DNA from: Solibacillus palustris
GTDB taxonomy: Bacteria; Bacillota; Bacilli; Bacillales_A; Planococcaceae
Direction: 5' to 3'
Assembly (NCBI RefSeq): GCF_022549215.1
Contig: NZ_JAKZFC010000006.1
Location: forward strand, 62,001 to 126,000
DNA: 64,000 nucleotides
Both the position numbers and the translations under genes were made by a program. The notes below the pieces were generated by a model. It was not told the origin of the DNA. It was given only the letters and a program-made list of their open reading frames with translations, and did not search any database. Shown here piece after piece: positions 19,570 through 29,218 of the stretch (positions within the stretch are counted from its first letter, which is position 1; every line of letters begins with the position of its first letter).

Positions 19570-20328
19570 ATGTCTAATGAAAATCAAGTTGCTGTCGTAA
19601 CAGGAGCAGGTAGTGGAATCGGTAGAGCTACAAGTATAAAATTCGCTGAAAACGGGTATAAAGTGGTTCTAGTTGATTTCAACGAAGTTACAGGTCAAGA
19701 AACGCTTAAGCTTGTTCAAAATAAAGGTGGAGAAGGTATTTTTATAAAAGCAGATGTCTCGAAAGAGGAAGATGTTCAAAACTATATAAACCAAGCTATT
19801 GATAATTATGATCGTATTGATGTCTTTTTCAATAATGCGGGTATTATTCAAAAGTTTGCACCATTTACAACTGTGGATACAAAAGAATACGAACGAATTA
19901 TGGACATAAATGTAAAGGGAATTTTCCTTGGAATGAAATACGTAATCCAAGTGATGGAGAAGCAAGGTAAAGGATCTATTATCAATACGGCTTCATCAGC
20001 AGGCATTCGTCCAGAGCATAGCATTGCTGTTTATTCTGCAAGCAAACATGCCGTAATAGGTATGACTAAAGGGGCTGCAATTGAATACGCTAATAAAGGT
20101 ATTCGAATCAATGCTGTTTGCCCAGGAGGGATCGTTACACCACTATTTAAAAGTGTAGGGGAAACCATGGAAGAAACAGGATACGTACCAGAAGAAATGT
20201 CGCGTGTTAGAATGGGTCGTCATGGTGAACCTGAAGAGGTTGCAGAAGCAGTTTTATTCTTAGCATCCGATAAATCAAGTTTCATGGCCGGTTCGATTGT
20301 GACGGTAGACGGTAGTTTAACCGTGTAA
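19570..20328 (+). CDS. Short-chain dehydrogenase/reductase (SDR)
   Basis: The 252-residue classical SDR has cofactor motif TGAGSGIG at residues 12-19, NNAG, a catalytic Ser in NTASSAG, the YSASK active-site Tyr-Lys pair, and a C-terminus of FLASDKSSFMAGSIVTVDGS. An acidic residue after beta-2 (VDFNE) suggests NAD preference. Substrate unknown. It follows the ABC-F gene in the same direction after 110 bases, so co-transcription is possible. GAAAAGAGG precedes the start. Confidence 0.85.
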   Translation: MSNENQVAVVTGAGSGIGRATSIKFAENGYKVVLVDFNEVTGQETLKLVQNKGGEGIFIKADVSKEEDVQNYINQAIDNYDRIDVFFNNAGIIQKFAPFTTVDTKEYERIMDINVKGIFLGMKYVIQVMEKQGKGSIINTASSAGIRPEHSIAVYSASKHAVIGMTKGAAIEYANKGIRINAVCPGGIVTPLFKSVGETMEETGYVPEEMSRVRMGRHGEPEEVAEAVLFLASDKSSFMAGSIVTVDGSLTV

Positions 20329-20751
20329 AGAAACTTTCCTTTAAGCAATGAATAGAAGCAGATAGAATGCTGAAAAAAATAGGAAGAACTTACTTATCTA
20401 TAAGTTATGCTTCATAGAGTAGGTACTTAAGCTGCTTACTTCGGCTTATGTTAATATAAGGATCTTAGTTATTCAAGAAAATGGCGCTTTTCTGTAAAAA
20501 GGAAAGTGTCTTTTTTCTTGTATTTGAAGGTCTCTAATGGTTCAGCAATTTGTTATTGTCAAGATTCTTGAATATTCTCGTATGAAAGGTCAAAATTTCC
20601 TTATATACCCAGAAAACCAGCATAATATCAAGGAATTCGATTTCGTAAGATTAATGTAAGTTTCACTTAAATATGACGTAAGAAATATAAGTTATTGTAT
20701 AGCTATTCACTACCTAAACTAAATTTAATTAAACAAAAGGGGCAACCTCAC
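20329..20751 (+). other. Intergenic region with a weak terminator at 20483-20516
   Basis: No coding frame is convincing. A bulged G-U-containing hairpin (GGCGCTTTTC with GAAAGTGTC) followed by six T's at 20483-20516 probably ends the SDR transcript. I see nothing else that I can interpret. Confidence 0.5.
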
Positions 20752-21785
20752 TTGGTTACAACTAATTTAACACCAACAAATCAAAGAATTTCTTCAATTG
20801 ATATAATTCGAGGAATCGCCATAATGGGTATTTTTCTAATTAACATTCAAAGTTTCTTACTACTTGCAGGACAAGAGGAGCTTATAATTTCAAAGGTTGA
20901 TAAATGGGGCTATCAAATTATTGATATGCTGGCACTTGGAAAATTTCACTTTATTTTTGCTTTTTTATTTGGCGTAGGGGCAAGCATTTTTTTTACACGA
21001 CTCTCACAAAAAAACTTAGTAAATGGGTGTATATGCGTAGAATGACGATTTTAGGCATTATAGCGATTGGACATATTACACTATGGGGAGGCGATGTACT
21101 TTTATCTTACGCATTTTGTGGGTTCATTTTATTATTCTGTAATAAACCCCCATTAAAATGGATTGTCGTTATTGGCGTCTTTCTATCCTTCTTTTATGAT
21201 TTCTACACTGTATTTTCAAAAGCGGCAAATATCGACTTTTTGCCATCGTTCCTAGACATTTTAGTAATACTTAAAACATTGGGACATATGATGCTTGGTT
21301 TTGTAGCGTTCCAAATCGGTTTATTCCAGCAAGAAAAGTGGATACCAACTATTCGTAAAACCTGTATCTTACTCTTTGTAGGTACAATAGCAATCTGGAC
21401 GTGGTCATTGTTAATTCAAGATAACCATTTACTACATGCTGTGAATTTTAATTTAAGTATTATCCCTGGAATGCTTTATATCGGCCTTTTGATTCTTATT
21501 TGTCATTCAAATATTGCTTCAAAATATTTCTCTATCTTCCGTTCTTACGGAAAAATGGCGCTAACAAACTATTTAAGTCAAACAATCATCGGTATTACTC
21601 TTATACCTATTTTTGTAAAATCGCACTCACTAAGTGTCGTCGAAGTACTTTTAGTTTGCTTCTTCGTGTATGTGATTCAGATACTATTTTCAAACATTTG
21701 GCTTAAATTCTTCCGCTTTGGACCAGTTGAATGGTTATGGAGATGTGGAACATATATGAGCATTCAGCCATTAAAAAAATCATAG
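20752..21785 (+). pseudogene. YeiB/DUF418-like membrane protein gene, frameshifted
   Basis: A TTG at 20752 follows AAAGGGG and reads to about 21010. The protein continues in another frame to 21785. The family N-terminus (RISSIDIIRGIAIMGIFLIN) and the DUF418 C-terminal pattern (SYGKMALTNYLSQTIIG) are both present, as are about ten membrane segments. One added A in the A7 run near 21008 would join the two parts (reading SQKKLSKWVYMRRM). The break is a homopolymer indel: true decay, slippage or an assembly error. Function of the family is unknown, probably transport. Confidence 0.75.
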
Positions 21786-21807
21786 AAGAGTAGAAGGAAG
21801 TGAATTC

Positions 21808-21938
21808 ATGAGTAATTTAGAAAAAATTCAAACTCGTGAAGAATCCGGGGGGGGCGTCTATCCATATTTGTTAATGCACATGGTTCAACTGGTTTAGATG
21901 CACGCCTTTTAGTGAAACTAAAATTTTTATCTTATTAG
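21808..21938 (+). pseudogene. Small degraded gene after the YeiB-like gene
   Basis: An ATG with a good ribosome site (AGAAGGAAG) opens a frame (MSNLEKIQTREESGGG) that shifts at a run of eight G's. The other frame continues RLSIFVNAHGSTGLDARLLV and stops at 21938. The protein is not recognised. Confidence 0.45.
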
Positions 21939-21976
21939 GCTCTAGTCTGTCCTTCAATCTTGAATATCTAGTAGAT

Positions 21977-22030
21977 AAAAAAATACCTGCAGTTAAAACA
22001 CTCTTATTCAAGTGTCTTAACTACAGGTAT
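21977..22030 (-). terminator. Terminator of the minus-strand membrane protein gene
   Basis: ATACCTG-x-AGTTAA-x-ACACT pairs with AGTGT-x-TTAACT-x-CAGGTAT around a loop. On the minus strand it is followed by a run of seven U's. Confidence 0.88.
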
Positions 22031-22089
22031 CTTATTATATGAATCTCAGCCTCTCTGCAATTTAAATTTAAACTTTTAAATGGCTAATT

Positions 22090-22509
22090 TTATTTATTCA
22101 ATTCCATATATATAACATATTTTAAAGCAGAAATTTCATCTTCAGACAGTTTACCTTCAATTTCGGATAATACTTCATCCTTACTAATGGTACCGTTTTG
22201 CGCTTGTTCCTGAATATCTAGTAAACGATTAACGCCTACTTTTTTTATTAACACACGTGTTGCTTCTTCCTTAGTTTGGAAGGGAAGAGTATCTGGATTT
22301 GTAGTTGCTGCCTCGCGAACAATTTCTTGAACCTTCGAATCGTTCTCGATAAAGGATTTTACTTCTTCTAGATTCTCATCATTTAAAGTAGCTTCCGCTT
22401 TTTCGATTATTTTTTCGGAAGCGATATTTGTCCCAAAATGCCACACAGCATAGCCAGCTACTCCAAGTAAAACAAAAAATATTGCGGTAATTGTTAAAAA
22501 CTTTTTCAT
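22090..22509 (-). CDS. Membrane-anchored protein of unknown function
   Basis: From the ATG at 22509 (after TCAGGAGTGAG) the 139-residue product has one N-terminal membrane segment (FLTITAIFFVLLGVAGYAVW). A mostly helical, charged domain follows, with the pattern PFQTKEEATRVLIKKVGVNR. I recognise the pattern from unannotated Bacillales proteins but know no function. The longer in-frame start at 22557 lacks a ribosome site. Its terminator is at 21977. Confidence 0.7.
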   Translation of the reverse strand: MKKFLTITAIFFVLLGVAGYAVWHFGTNIASEKIIEKAEATLNDENLEEVKSFIENDSKVQEIVREAATTNPDTLPFQTKEEATRVLIKKVGVNRLLDIQEQAQNGTISKDEVLSEIEGKLSEDEISALKYVIYMELNK

Positions 22510-22673
22510 CAACTCACTCCTGACACTATGAATATAGCACATCTTCTCGAAAACCACGAAGAAAAGATGTTTTCAATAATTGGATTTAAATACAATCATT
22601 TGTGCACACAGGGTAGCTCTGATTGGTTGGAATTAGTGAATAACAAAATTTACCAAATAACTCGTACTTAGCT

Positions 22674-22707
22674 TTGTTCAACAATCGGGCCAGGTTCTTG
22701 AGTAAAC
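22674..22707 (+). repeat. Array repeat A2 (CAACAATCGGGCC subtype)
   Basis: TTGTTCAACAATCGGGCC followed by AGGTTCTTGAGTAAAC. TTCAA and TTGAG form arms around the GGG core. The same subtype recurs at 30303 and 32986, always in plus orientation. Confidence 0.6.
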
Positions 22708-22837
22708 AGTTGAAACAAATATATGTTAAATTATTAGAAAGGATGTACTAAGATGAGTGCGAAATATTAACCTTAATTGGCGACATTTTCGCTACCATCG
22801 GAGTTAATTAACAAAGCGCAAATTAGAGGAGGTTAAA

Positions 22838-23386
22838 ATGGAGAAGCAGGCTGTTTTATTTCATTCATTAGAAGGTGAAAAAATTTACTTCAAAGCACTA
22901 AGGATAGAGGATGTTCAAGAGATACATCGTTATGCGTCAGATCAAGAGGTTTCACGATTTATTGGCTGGAATTTGATGAGTACTTTGGAGGAAACTTCTC
23001 AGTTCATTGAAATAATGTTAAAACGTGAGTCGGCAGGAACTCATTTATATTCCTCCATTGTTGAAAAATTAACACAAGCAATTATTGGAACAGCCATAAT
23101 TTTCAACTTTGACCAAGAAGCAAACCAAGCTGAAATTGGTTATGTGTTGCATAAACAACATTGGGGTAAGGGGTATGGCACAGAGATTGTTGCATTGATG
23201 AGTGATTTTGCATTTAAATCACTTAATCTTCATAAGCTCCATGCTATTGTAGTGCATGCCAATATTGGCTCTGCACGGATACTTGAAAAGAACAGGTATG
23301 AGTTAGAAGGACGATTAAAAGACCACTATTTTATAGAGGATAAGTATTATGATGCATTACTTTTCGGCAAAATTACTAACCAGTAA
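22838..23386 (+). CDS. GNAT-family N-acetyltransferase (RimJ/RimL-like)
   Basis: The 182-residue protein has the GNAT fold: acceptor half with YASDQEVSRFIGWN, then EIGYVLHKQHWGKGYGTEIV, containing the acetyl-CoA pyrophosphate loop (Q-x-x-G-x-G-like), and the C-terminal signature HKLHAIVVHANIGSARILEK with RYELEGRLKDHYFIEDKYYD. It would acetylate an amine substrate that cannot be identified here. The ribosome site AGAGGAGG is ideal. It sits alone in the cassette-like region with array repeats on its left. Confidence 0.88.
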   Translation: MEKQAVLFHSLEGEKIYFKALRIEDVQEIHRYASDQEVSRFIGWNLMSTLEETSQFIEIMLKRESAGTHLYSSIVEKLTQAIIGTAIIFNFDQEANQAEIGYVLHKQHWGKGYGTEIVALMSDFAFKSLNLHKLHAIVVHANIGSARILEKNRYELEGRLKDHYFIEDKYYDALLFGKITNQ

Positions 23387-23511
23387 AATTAGAGTTCATG
23401 TACAGAAAAAATGAAAAGGTTTCTTGACAATAATCTCAATAATATGCTTTCAATGATTAAAAACCCCCAAAAACCACGCTTAATAGGAGCCAGATTTGTA
23501 TAATTAACAAG

Positions 23512-23628
23512 ATGTTTTCATACACTCCAAACATTGTGAATACTTTGCGCGGCTTGAAGATGAATTCTTTCTATTATCATGATGTTGATTTTATTGAAAT
23601 TGAAGATTATAAAGGTTGGGTTTCTTAA
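23512..23628 (+). pseudogene. C-terminal gene fragment, unknown family
   Basis: A 38-codon frame reads MFSYTPNIVNTLRGLKMNS and ends DVDFIEIEDYKGWVS. Composition looks coding, but no ribosome site is near the ATG, so it is probably the tail of a lost gene. Confidence 0.35.
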
Positions 23629-23715
23629 GGGCTAACTTTATCAGGAAATCGTTTGTTAAAAATTGTAAAAACGATAAGATAAAGAAAGTGTTTTGTTATA
23701 AAAGGGGGATTCAAA

Positions 23716-24006
23716 TTGTCATATTTTAAAGTAGTAGTCGATGGAAATTCTAAACAAGCTTTAACAGAAAGAGAACAACTAATTTTACAAAACTCAATTT
23801 TACATTTTTCAGCAATGACAAATGCTATTATTACAGGCACAGGTGTAATGTTAAACCCACCAAATGAAGGTACGATGGGTATTACTTTTTCATATCCTGA
23901 AGCGATTGATGCTGAAAAGGAAGCTGAAGTCCGTGAGAGTATTGTTAAAAGATTGAACGGCTTTTTCGCTATGTCAAATCTTGAATTAAATGCAGTTATT
24001 AATTGA
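23716..24006 (+). CDS. Hypothetical 96-residue protein
   Basis: TTG 23716 follows AAAGGGGGA at ideal spacing. The product begins MSYFKVVVDGNSKQALTERE and is a small soluble alpha/beta protein with a repeated Ile/Asn-rich middle. I do not recognise a family. A terminator fused to array repeat A3 follows. It is a solo gene between repeats, as are most genes of this region. Confidence 0.65.
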   Translation: MSYFKVVVDGNSKQALTEREQLILQNSILHFSAMTNAIITGTGVMLNPPNEGTMGITFSYPEAIDAEKEAEVRESIVKRLNGFFAMSNLELNAVIN

Positions 24007-24014
24007 AAAACGAT

Positions 24015-24057
24015 CTTCCACAAACGGGCGCAATTCTTGAAGAGGAATTGTGCTTTT
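24015..24057 (+). terminator. Array repeat A3 merged with a terminator
   Basis: CTTCCACAAACGGGCG begins like the array repeat. GCGCAATTC then pairs with GAATTGTGC and is followed by six T's, so it also acts as a terminator for the 96-residue gene. Confidence 0.7.
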
Positions 24058-24061
24058 TTCA

Positions 24062-24235
24062 GCAATAGGGCCTTATTGATATGGACAAAAATGCAACGGT
24101 TCATAAAATTATTTGGAGTAGGAGTAATTTTTTTCTTAGGAAAAATGATTTTCTTTGAGACCAAAAATACAATAGAAAGGTTAGAAAATATTGGAATTAT
24201 AATAATTCTTCTATTGGTATAGTTAGTTGCACTTA
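24062..24235 (+). pseudogene. Degenerate small membrane protein gene, copy 1
   Basis: A frame from ATG 24091 reads MQRFIKLFGVGVIFFLGKMI with two hydrophobic stretches and stops at a TAG at 24220-24222. The paralogous copy at 31887-32102 has TGG (Trp) there and continues for about 25 residues, so this is a nonsense mutation. The two copies share about 170 bases, including upstream sequence (GCAATAGGGCCTTATTGATA). Confidence 0.7.
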
Positions 24236-24357
24236 CCGATTTTCGGTATGAATGGCAAGAAGTTGAACCTGATTATATTGCAGAGAACCTAGTAAATGCA
24301 GTAAGCTGGATTTCAAATGATTTAAAAAAAATAAAGAATAAATGCTCATTAAACTAA
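24235..24357 (+). pseudogene. 3' fragment of an unidentified gene
   Basis: An open frame begins TDFRYEWQEVEPDYIAENLV and ends SNDLKKIKNKCSLN, then stops at a TAA contained in array repeat A4. There is no start codon or ribosome site, so this is the tail of a lost gene whose 3' end abuts the repeat. Confidence 0.45.
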
Positions 24358-24441
24358 CGGAGGCTTTAGTGAAAGATCGTTGAGTTGCTTAGGCAGCTCT
24401 TTTTTCTTATTGAACTAAAGAGGCAGGTTAGTTGAAGAAGG
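24347..24441 (+). repeat. Composite repeat A4-terminator-A5
   Basis: Repeat A4 (ATTAAACTAACGGAGGC..., 24347-24378) is followed by a small terminator (GAGTTGC/GCAGCTC then T6, about 24380-24405) and repeat A5 (ATTGAACTAAAGAGGCAGG..., 24409-24441). The same three-part unit occurs at 30197-30290 with a few substitutions. Confidence 0.75.
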
Positions 24442-24596
24442 AATAATTACATAAACGTAATACCCTACTAATATTTCTTTAGTAAAATAGTTGGCAAATC
24501 ATATTTACAAAAGTCTTAGTGTTAAATTAAGAAATTATTTTAGAAATGAAGGACTATTAGAAATAGCTTTGATACGTTATTTTATTTAGAGAGTAA

Positions 24597-24701
24597 TCAG
24601 GTGAATTTGGATTACTTTTGATAGCTATAGGAATGCCAGTAGCAGGATGTTTTATTGGAAATGGACTGAATAACTTTAAAAATCCTGATGAGAAAGTGTA
24701 A
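24597..24701 (+). pseudogene. Fragment of a small membrane protein gene
   Basis: A 34-codon frame after a stop reads SGEFGLLLIAIGMPVAGCFI, then GNGLNNFKNPDEKV and a stop. One membrane segment is evident. There is no start codon at the expected place, so it is the remnant of a lost gene. Confidence 0.35.
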
Positions 24702-24804
24702 TTGATTTTTTACATAAAGATGATGAACACGAACTAATTAAAAAAATGAAGTACATAATTTTATGAGTATAGCCTTATATTCAACCTAAGACTAAAGTGA
24801 CGAG

Positions 24805-24838
24805 AATGTAACATTAATAATCACAATGTAACATTAAT
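24805..24838 (+). promoter_or_regulatory. Tandem 14-bp direct repeats upstream of serine hydrolase pseudogene
   Basis: AATGTAACATTAAT occurs twice, at 24805-24818 and 24825-24838, exactly 20 bases apart (about two helical turns). It lies 60-95 bases before the start of the following gene. This spacing suits a regulator bound twice on one DNA face. The factor is unknown. Confidence 0.5.
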
Positions 24839-24898
24839 CGATGGTATTTCCGATTTCAGTTTAATATATTTAACCTATAGTAAGGGGGAACGAAAAAG

Positions 24899-26369
24899 TT
24901 GAAAAAAATAATTTTATTAATTGCTATAATTTTATCACTAAATACTTTGATTCCAGTAGTCCACGCCGACTCAAATGATAAAATTCATAAGATTGAACGA
25001 TTTGTTGAAGAACAAAAGGAGATTAGTAAAATTCCTGGGATATCGTTAGTAATAGTAGAAAAGGGGAAAATAGTTTATCAAAAAGGGTTTGGATATGCGG
25101 ATGTAAAGGAGAAAACACCGGTAACTTCTCATACCTTATTTGAACTGGGATCGACCTCGAAGGCATTTACTGGTCTAGCTATTTTAAAATTAGAAGAAGA
25201 AGGGTTGTTAAAACGAACTGACGATGTCAGAAACTATATCCCATGGCTAGAGTTGAAATATAATGGAGAACCGCAAGCGATTACTATAAATCAATTGCTT
25301 CATCATACCAGTGGGATCGCTTGGAACTCTATTGTACATATTCCTGAAAGTAACGCAGATAATGCACTTGAATTAACAGCCATTGAATCGTAAACCGGGT
25401 AGCTCATTTGAATACGCTACGATCAATTATGACATTTTGGGTCTCATCATCGAGAATCTTTCTAAACAGCCTTATGATTTGTATTTAAAACAACAATTAT
25501 TAGAAGAAATAGGTATGAAAGACTCGTTTGTTGGCTTACATCAAGTTAAATCGGATGAGTTGGCGACTGGTAATAAAATAGGTTTCTTGAGAGAACAAAA
25601 ATATACTCCGCCTATTTATCGTGGTAATATACCTGCTGGTTATATAGTTAGCAACACAAACGATATCGCAAAATGGATGAACGTACAGTTAGGATCCGAA
25701 CAGAATGACACGATTGGCGAACAAGTAATAAAAGAATCTCACATTCCTGACAAATCCGTGGAGCCTTTCGATCAAGACACCTACTATGCAAGCGGGTGGA
25801 GCATTATGAAAAAAGGTGACAAACAATACATCCTACACGCTGGCGAAAATCCAACATTTACCTCTTATTTCATCATGCAACCGGATGAGCAATTAGGGGT
25901 AGCTGTACTCTCCAATATGAATTCAACCTTTACAACTGCAATAGGTCAAGGCGTGATGGATTTGTGGGAAGGAAATAACGTTAAAATTAGTCATTCTGAC
26001 GTATACCAAAAAATCGATAATATTGTGACGATACTGTTTGTTATTGTCGGCTGTTTAGGTATAATTTTCAGTATTTTATTGCTAAGAAGTTTATGGAAAT
26101 TAAATAGAAAGAAACGAACTTTGGTAGCGTTAAAAGGAAAGAGGCTTTTTCTATTAGTGTTTCATTCATTGTTTGTAGCTGCGATTTTGATACTTATGCT
26201 GATAGCGCCTAAAATATTGCTAGGAATGAGCTGGGATTTTATTAGAATTTGGGGCCCAACTTCAATTTCGGCGTTTTATTTTATTGGAATAGCAACAATC
26301 ATTATTTATTACTTTTTTGTATTATTACTATTTATAACAAAAAAGGTGATTTCATTAGATATAAAGTAG
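24899..26369 (+). pseudogene. Class C beta-lactamase-like serine hydrolase, frameshifted
   Basis: TTG 24899 opens a secreted protein with a signal peptide and the SxxK motif (Ser85-Thr-Ser-Lys88) and reads to 25393. The rest continues in another frame from about 25383 (NRKPGSSFEYATINYD contains the YxN motif; HAGENP later). Comparison with the family suggests that a short segment was lost, along with the frame, near 25380. The C-terminus has three or four membrane helices. An intact relative lies at 60834-62681. Unless the break is an assembly error, the gene is dead. Confidence 0.8.
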
Positions 26370-26401
26370 CACTCTCAAATAAAATAATACACTATTTTAT
26401 A

Positions 26402-26433
26402 ATTGAACTAACGGGGGCTTTACTACAATAAGG
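26402..26433 (+). repeat. Array palindrome A6
   Basis: ATTGAACTAACGGGGGC followed by TTTACTACAATAAGG, plus orientation. Confidence 0.6.
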
Positions 26434-26519
26434 AGTAGGATCATTAATGTGTTCCCATCCTAATGGAGAAATATTTTTCAATAATTTTCCATTAGGGTGG
26501 GGATTAAATAACGATAAAA

Positions 26520-26948
26520 CTAATCTTTTTCAACTGAATATCTAACTTGTTTAAAGGTTACTATGTCTCCATTTTCAGTTTCATCTTTAGTTTGCATAAG
26601 TTGAACTTTTGGCATGTAGTCCGTCCTATGAGCATCCTTGATACCCTTAATGTCAAGTTTGTAGGATTCATCATTTTTTATTTTTTGTTCAAATACTTTT
26701 TTATTGGCAACAAAAATAAAGGTCACTTTATTTTCATCAATTCCCTGAGTCATAAATTCTAATTGATTATCTTTTGTTGTAATCGTTGGTGTTAATAATT
26801 CAATACTTCCGTTTCCAGTTTCTTGTATAGTAGCAATTTCAATAGCGGCTATATCACTTGAATCTAAAGAATCCTCTACTATATCTGAACATCCAGATAA
26901 CGTGATACCAGCAATTAGAATAATACTTAATCCAATGATCTTTTTCAT
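26520..26948 (-). CDS. Putative lipoprotein of unknown function
   Basis: The 142-residue product has a lipoprotein signal (KKIIGLSIILIAGITLSGC, lipobox LSGC with Cys20) and a small beta-rich domain containing TIQETGNGSIELLTPTITTK. It would be tethered outside the cytoplasmic membrane. I do not recognise the family. AGGGGATG precedes the start. It is one of few minus-strand genes in this region. Confidence 0.7.
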   Translation of the reverse strand: MKKIIGLSIILIAGITLSGCSDIVEDSLDSSDIAAIEIATIQETGNGSIELLTPTITTKDNQLEFMTQGIDENKVTFIFVANKKVFEQKIKNDESYKLDIKGIKDAHRTDYMPKVQLMQTKDETENGDIVTFKQVRYSVEKD

Positions 26949-27076
26949 AAGAACATCCCCTCAAAAAAATTTGATTTCATCAGTCGTCAGAAGGGGAATG
27001 AATTGTCATACCCAACCCGTTCACGTACAACATAGATATAAACTGTTAACTACTGGTTATTATACCATAATATAGG

Positions 27077-27883
27077 TTGTCTTGTTTTAGCGTTATTTCA
27101 GAATCCTTGCAAGATGGGTATGTGACGCCGGTACATATTGTTGATTTTGGTTGTGGATATGGGTATTTAGGACTCAAATTATTGCCTATACTACCGAAAT
27201 GTTCCAAATATACAGGGATAGATAAAGGACAACAACTTATTAATAAGGCGATAGAATATTTTCATGGTCTTCCGTATGAATCCGAATTCTTTGTAGCAGA
27301 TACCAATGAGATTAAATTAGAGGGTAAGTACGACATTGCTGTTTGCCATGCTTTTTTATTACACATGATTGAACCCCAAAAAATGCTTGAAAGAATGGTA
27401 AATTCTATTGTTAACAATGGAAAAATAATTTGTTTTGAACCACATTGGATTTCAGGTATGTCATCATACGAACTTGGAGGGTATGAACAATCACAAATTG
27501 TTCCACTTGGTATTCTGCAGAAATTATTCGAAGAGTGTACAAATGATTGAAATATTGGAGCAAAAGTACCTAAATACCTATCTGAATTGGGCGTGAAGAA
27601 CATTGAGTGCAGAGTCAGTGATAAAGTTAACTTCCTCTATTCAGATAAGAATCAACAAGATAAGAAAAAATTGTTTAATTCGCTTAAAGAAGATGGAGTA
27701 GGTGGAGAACCTATAAATAAAGATCAGTTTATTGAAAGTTTGACCAAACGAGGAGTTACATTTAAGGAAGCACAGGAACAATTTGAAGCTGAACTACTGT
27801 TTTCACAAGTTTTTAACATGGATTCCTCTTTAATATACGCACCCAGCATGAAAATTACTTTTGGAGATATAAAAAAGTGTTAA
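27077..27883 (+). pseudogene. SAM-dependent methyltransferase, truncated and with internal stop
   Basis: A class I methyltransferase is visible: motif I VDFGCGYGYLGLKLLP, then GIDKGQQLINKA, and DIAVCHAFLLHM. The frame is interrupted at 27548-27550 by TGA and continues in the same frame (NIGAKVPKYLSELGVKNIEC) to 27883. Families with this pattern read DGNIG here, so GGA to TGA is the likely change. The 5' end also lacks the usual 25-30 residues and a ribosome site. Both defects argue for real decay rather than a single sequencing error. Confidence 0.75.
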
Positions 27884-27904
27884 TTAATCTCAACACCTTT
27901 AGTT

Positions 27905-27940
27905 CTTCTTCAACTAACGGGGCAGTTTAGTTCAAGAAGG
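27905..27940 (+). repeat. Array palindrome A7 (most symmetrical copy)
   Basis: CTTCTTCAACTAA pairs with TTTAGTTCAAGAAG around CGGGGCAG, giving 12-13 bp arms. Confidence 0.7.
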
Positions 27941-28093
27941 AGTAACTTCAAAATTATAGGGATTTACAACGCTAAGTTAAGAAATGTGACCAAACGACGC
28001 TTTGGTAACCTCTTTGGACATTTTATATCAATATTCATTGGAATCTAAGATAATAGAGGTATATATTAAGTTAAAAATGAAGGAGATGTTAAT

Positions 28094-28456
28094 ATGCCTT
28101 ATGTCCACGAGTTTGGAATAGTTGATTGTATAGAAAAAAATAAAGAATATATTTATTATGAACCCGAAAAATATGATTGCATAATTATGGATGGCGACCT
28201 TATTGACGAACTATCTACTAAGGAATTTGGTAAAAAAATAGATACCCTAAAAACATTCGCACACAATACAAATAGACCTTATAACAATCTCTCTTACTTT
28301 GGAATAACATTGATACCACCGAGTTCTCACGCACACTTTTTAAATATTGTGCGTGAAGCAAACGACGACTACAAATCAGAACAACTTGAAAATTTGATAA
28401 AAAAAATTGATGAGGCAATAAAAGAAAATAAATGGATGATTCATTTTGGTGTATAA
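28094..28456 (+). CDS. Hypothetical 120-residue protein
   Basis: The product begins MPYVHEFGIVDCIEKNKEYI and contains FGITLIPPSSH. It is a small soluble protein of a type that I associate with unannotated Bacillus proteins of similar length. No function is known to me. ATG 28094 follows AAGGAG. It is a solo gene between array repeats. Confidence 0.7.
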   Translation: MPYVHEFGIVDCIEKNKEYIYYEPEKYDCIIMDGDLIDELSTKEFGKKIDTLKTFAHNTNRPYNNLSYFGITLIPPSSHAHFLNIVREANDDYKSEQLENLIKKIDEAIKENKWMIHFGV

Positions 28457-28498
28457 CTCTGCTAATCAATACTCATTGTGCAGCATACACCTATTATT

Positions 28499-28530
28499 CA
28501 ATGTTCCCAAATGACACTTAGGAAATCATG
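28499..28530 (+). repeat. Second repeat family (GTTCCCAAA), copy B1
   Basis: TGTTCCCAAATGACACTT then AGGAAAT. It is similar to copies at 29219, 29942 and 31644. Confidence 0.5.
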
Positions 28531-28560
28531 TAAATCTATTTATGTATAAAGGAGACTATT

Positions 28561-29187
28561 ATGCAAATTCAAAAGTACACACCACAATACGAAGATAGTT
28601 GGTTACGTTGTCGTTTACTAGCTTACTTTTATACATCTTTATATGAAGATGTGGAAACATCAAAGCCTACTTTCTATGAACGCCCGTCGATTGAATTAAT
28701 CGCAATTGAAGATGGAATTGTTGTTGGATTGATTGATATGGTGCTTGATACAGAGGAGTTAAAAACATCTTTTCTAGGAGATGGCCTAGGTGCGTTTTTA
28801 AAAACGATTGCCGTTCATCCAGATTATCAGTCAAAAGGAATTGGACTTAAACTTTACGAAGCTGCTTTAAAAGAGTTAGAAAATACGCCGATTGAATTTA
28901 TTGAATTGTATACACGTGGAGATGAACAAGCGAATAATTTTTATAAAAAAATAGGCTTTGAATTATTAGTAGAGTCATATGATGTATTTGGAATCGAGAA
29001 AGGTTTAAGGGACACAATTTCCATTGGGATAGAAAGTAATAGGATTAAGGCATTTCATGAAAACGGTGAGCCTTGTAATTTTGTAATAGTTGATGGTGTC
29101 TATGAAGTATACGATTTAGAAGCATTAGAAAAAATAGAATATGAACGCTATTATCCTTCACGAGGATACTTCAAAAAAATAAAATAA
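28561..29187 (+). CDS. GNAT-family N-acetyltransferase
   Basis: The 208-residue protein contains the GNAT core IAIEDGIVVGLIDMVLDTEE, the acetyl-CoA loop FLKTIAVHPDYQSKGIGLKL and the helix-strand end EQANNFYKKIGFELLVESYD. A 55-residue C-terminal extension beyond the usual domain is unassigned. Substrate unknown. The ribosome site is AAAGGAG. It is flanked by repeats on both sides. Confidence 0.87.
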   Translation: MQIQKYTPQYEDSWLRCRLLAYFYTSLYEDVETSKPTFYERPSIELIAIEDGIVVGLIDMVLDTEELKTSFLGDGLGAFLKTIAVHPDYQSKGIGLKLYEAALKELENTPIEFIELYTRGDEQANNFYKKIGFELLVESYDVFGIEKGLRDTISIGIESNRIKAFHENGEPCNFVIVDGVYEVYDLEALEKIEYERYYPSRGYFKKIK

Positions 29188-29218
29188 TTTAATAGGTTAT
29201 ACATTGTCATACAAAATA

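Noticed and set aside
23511-23560. Apparent rlmCD 3'-end remnant (CATACACTCCAAACATTGTGAA)
   Set aside because: The stretch lies in a clean unrelated reading frame (TPNIVNTLRGLK...), so the similarity is better explained by chance within another gene fragment.
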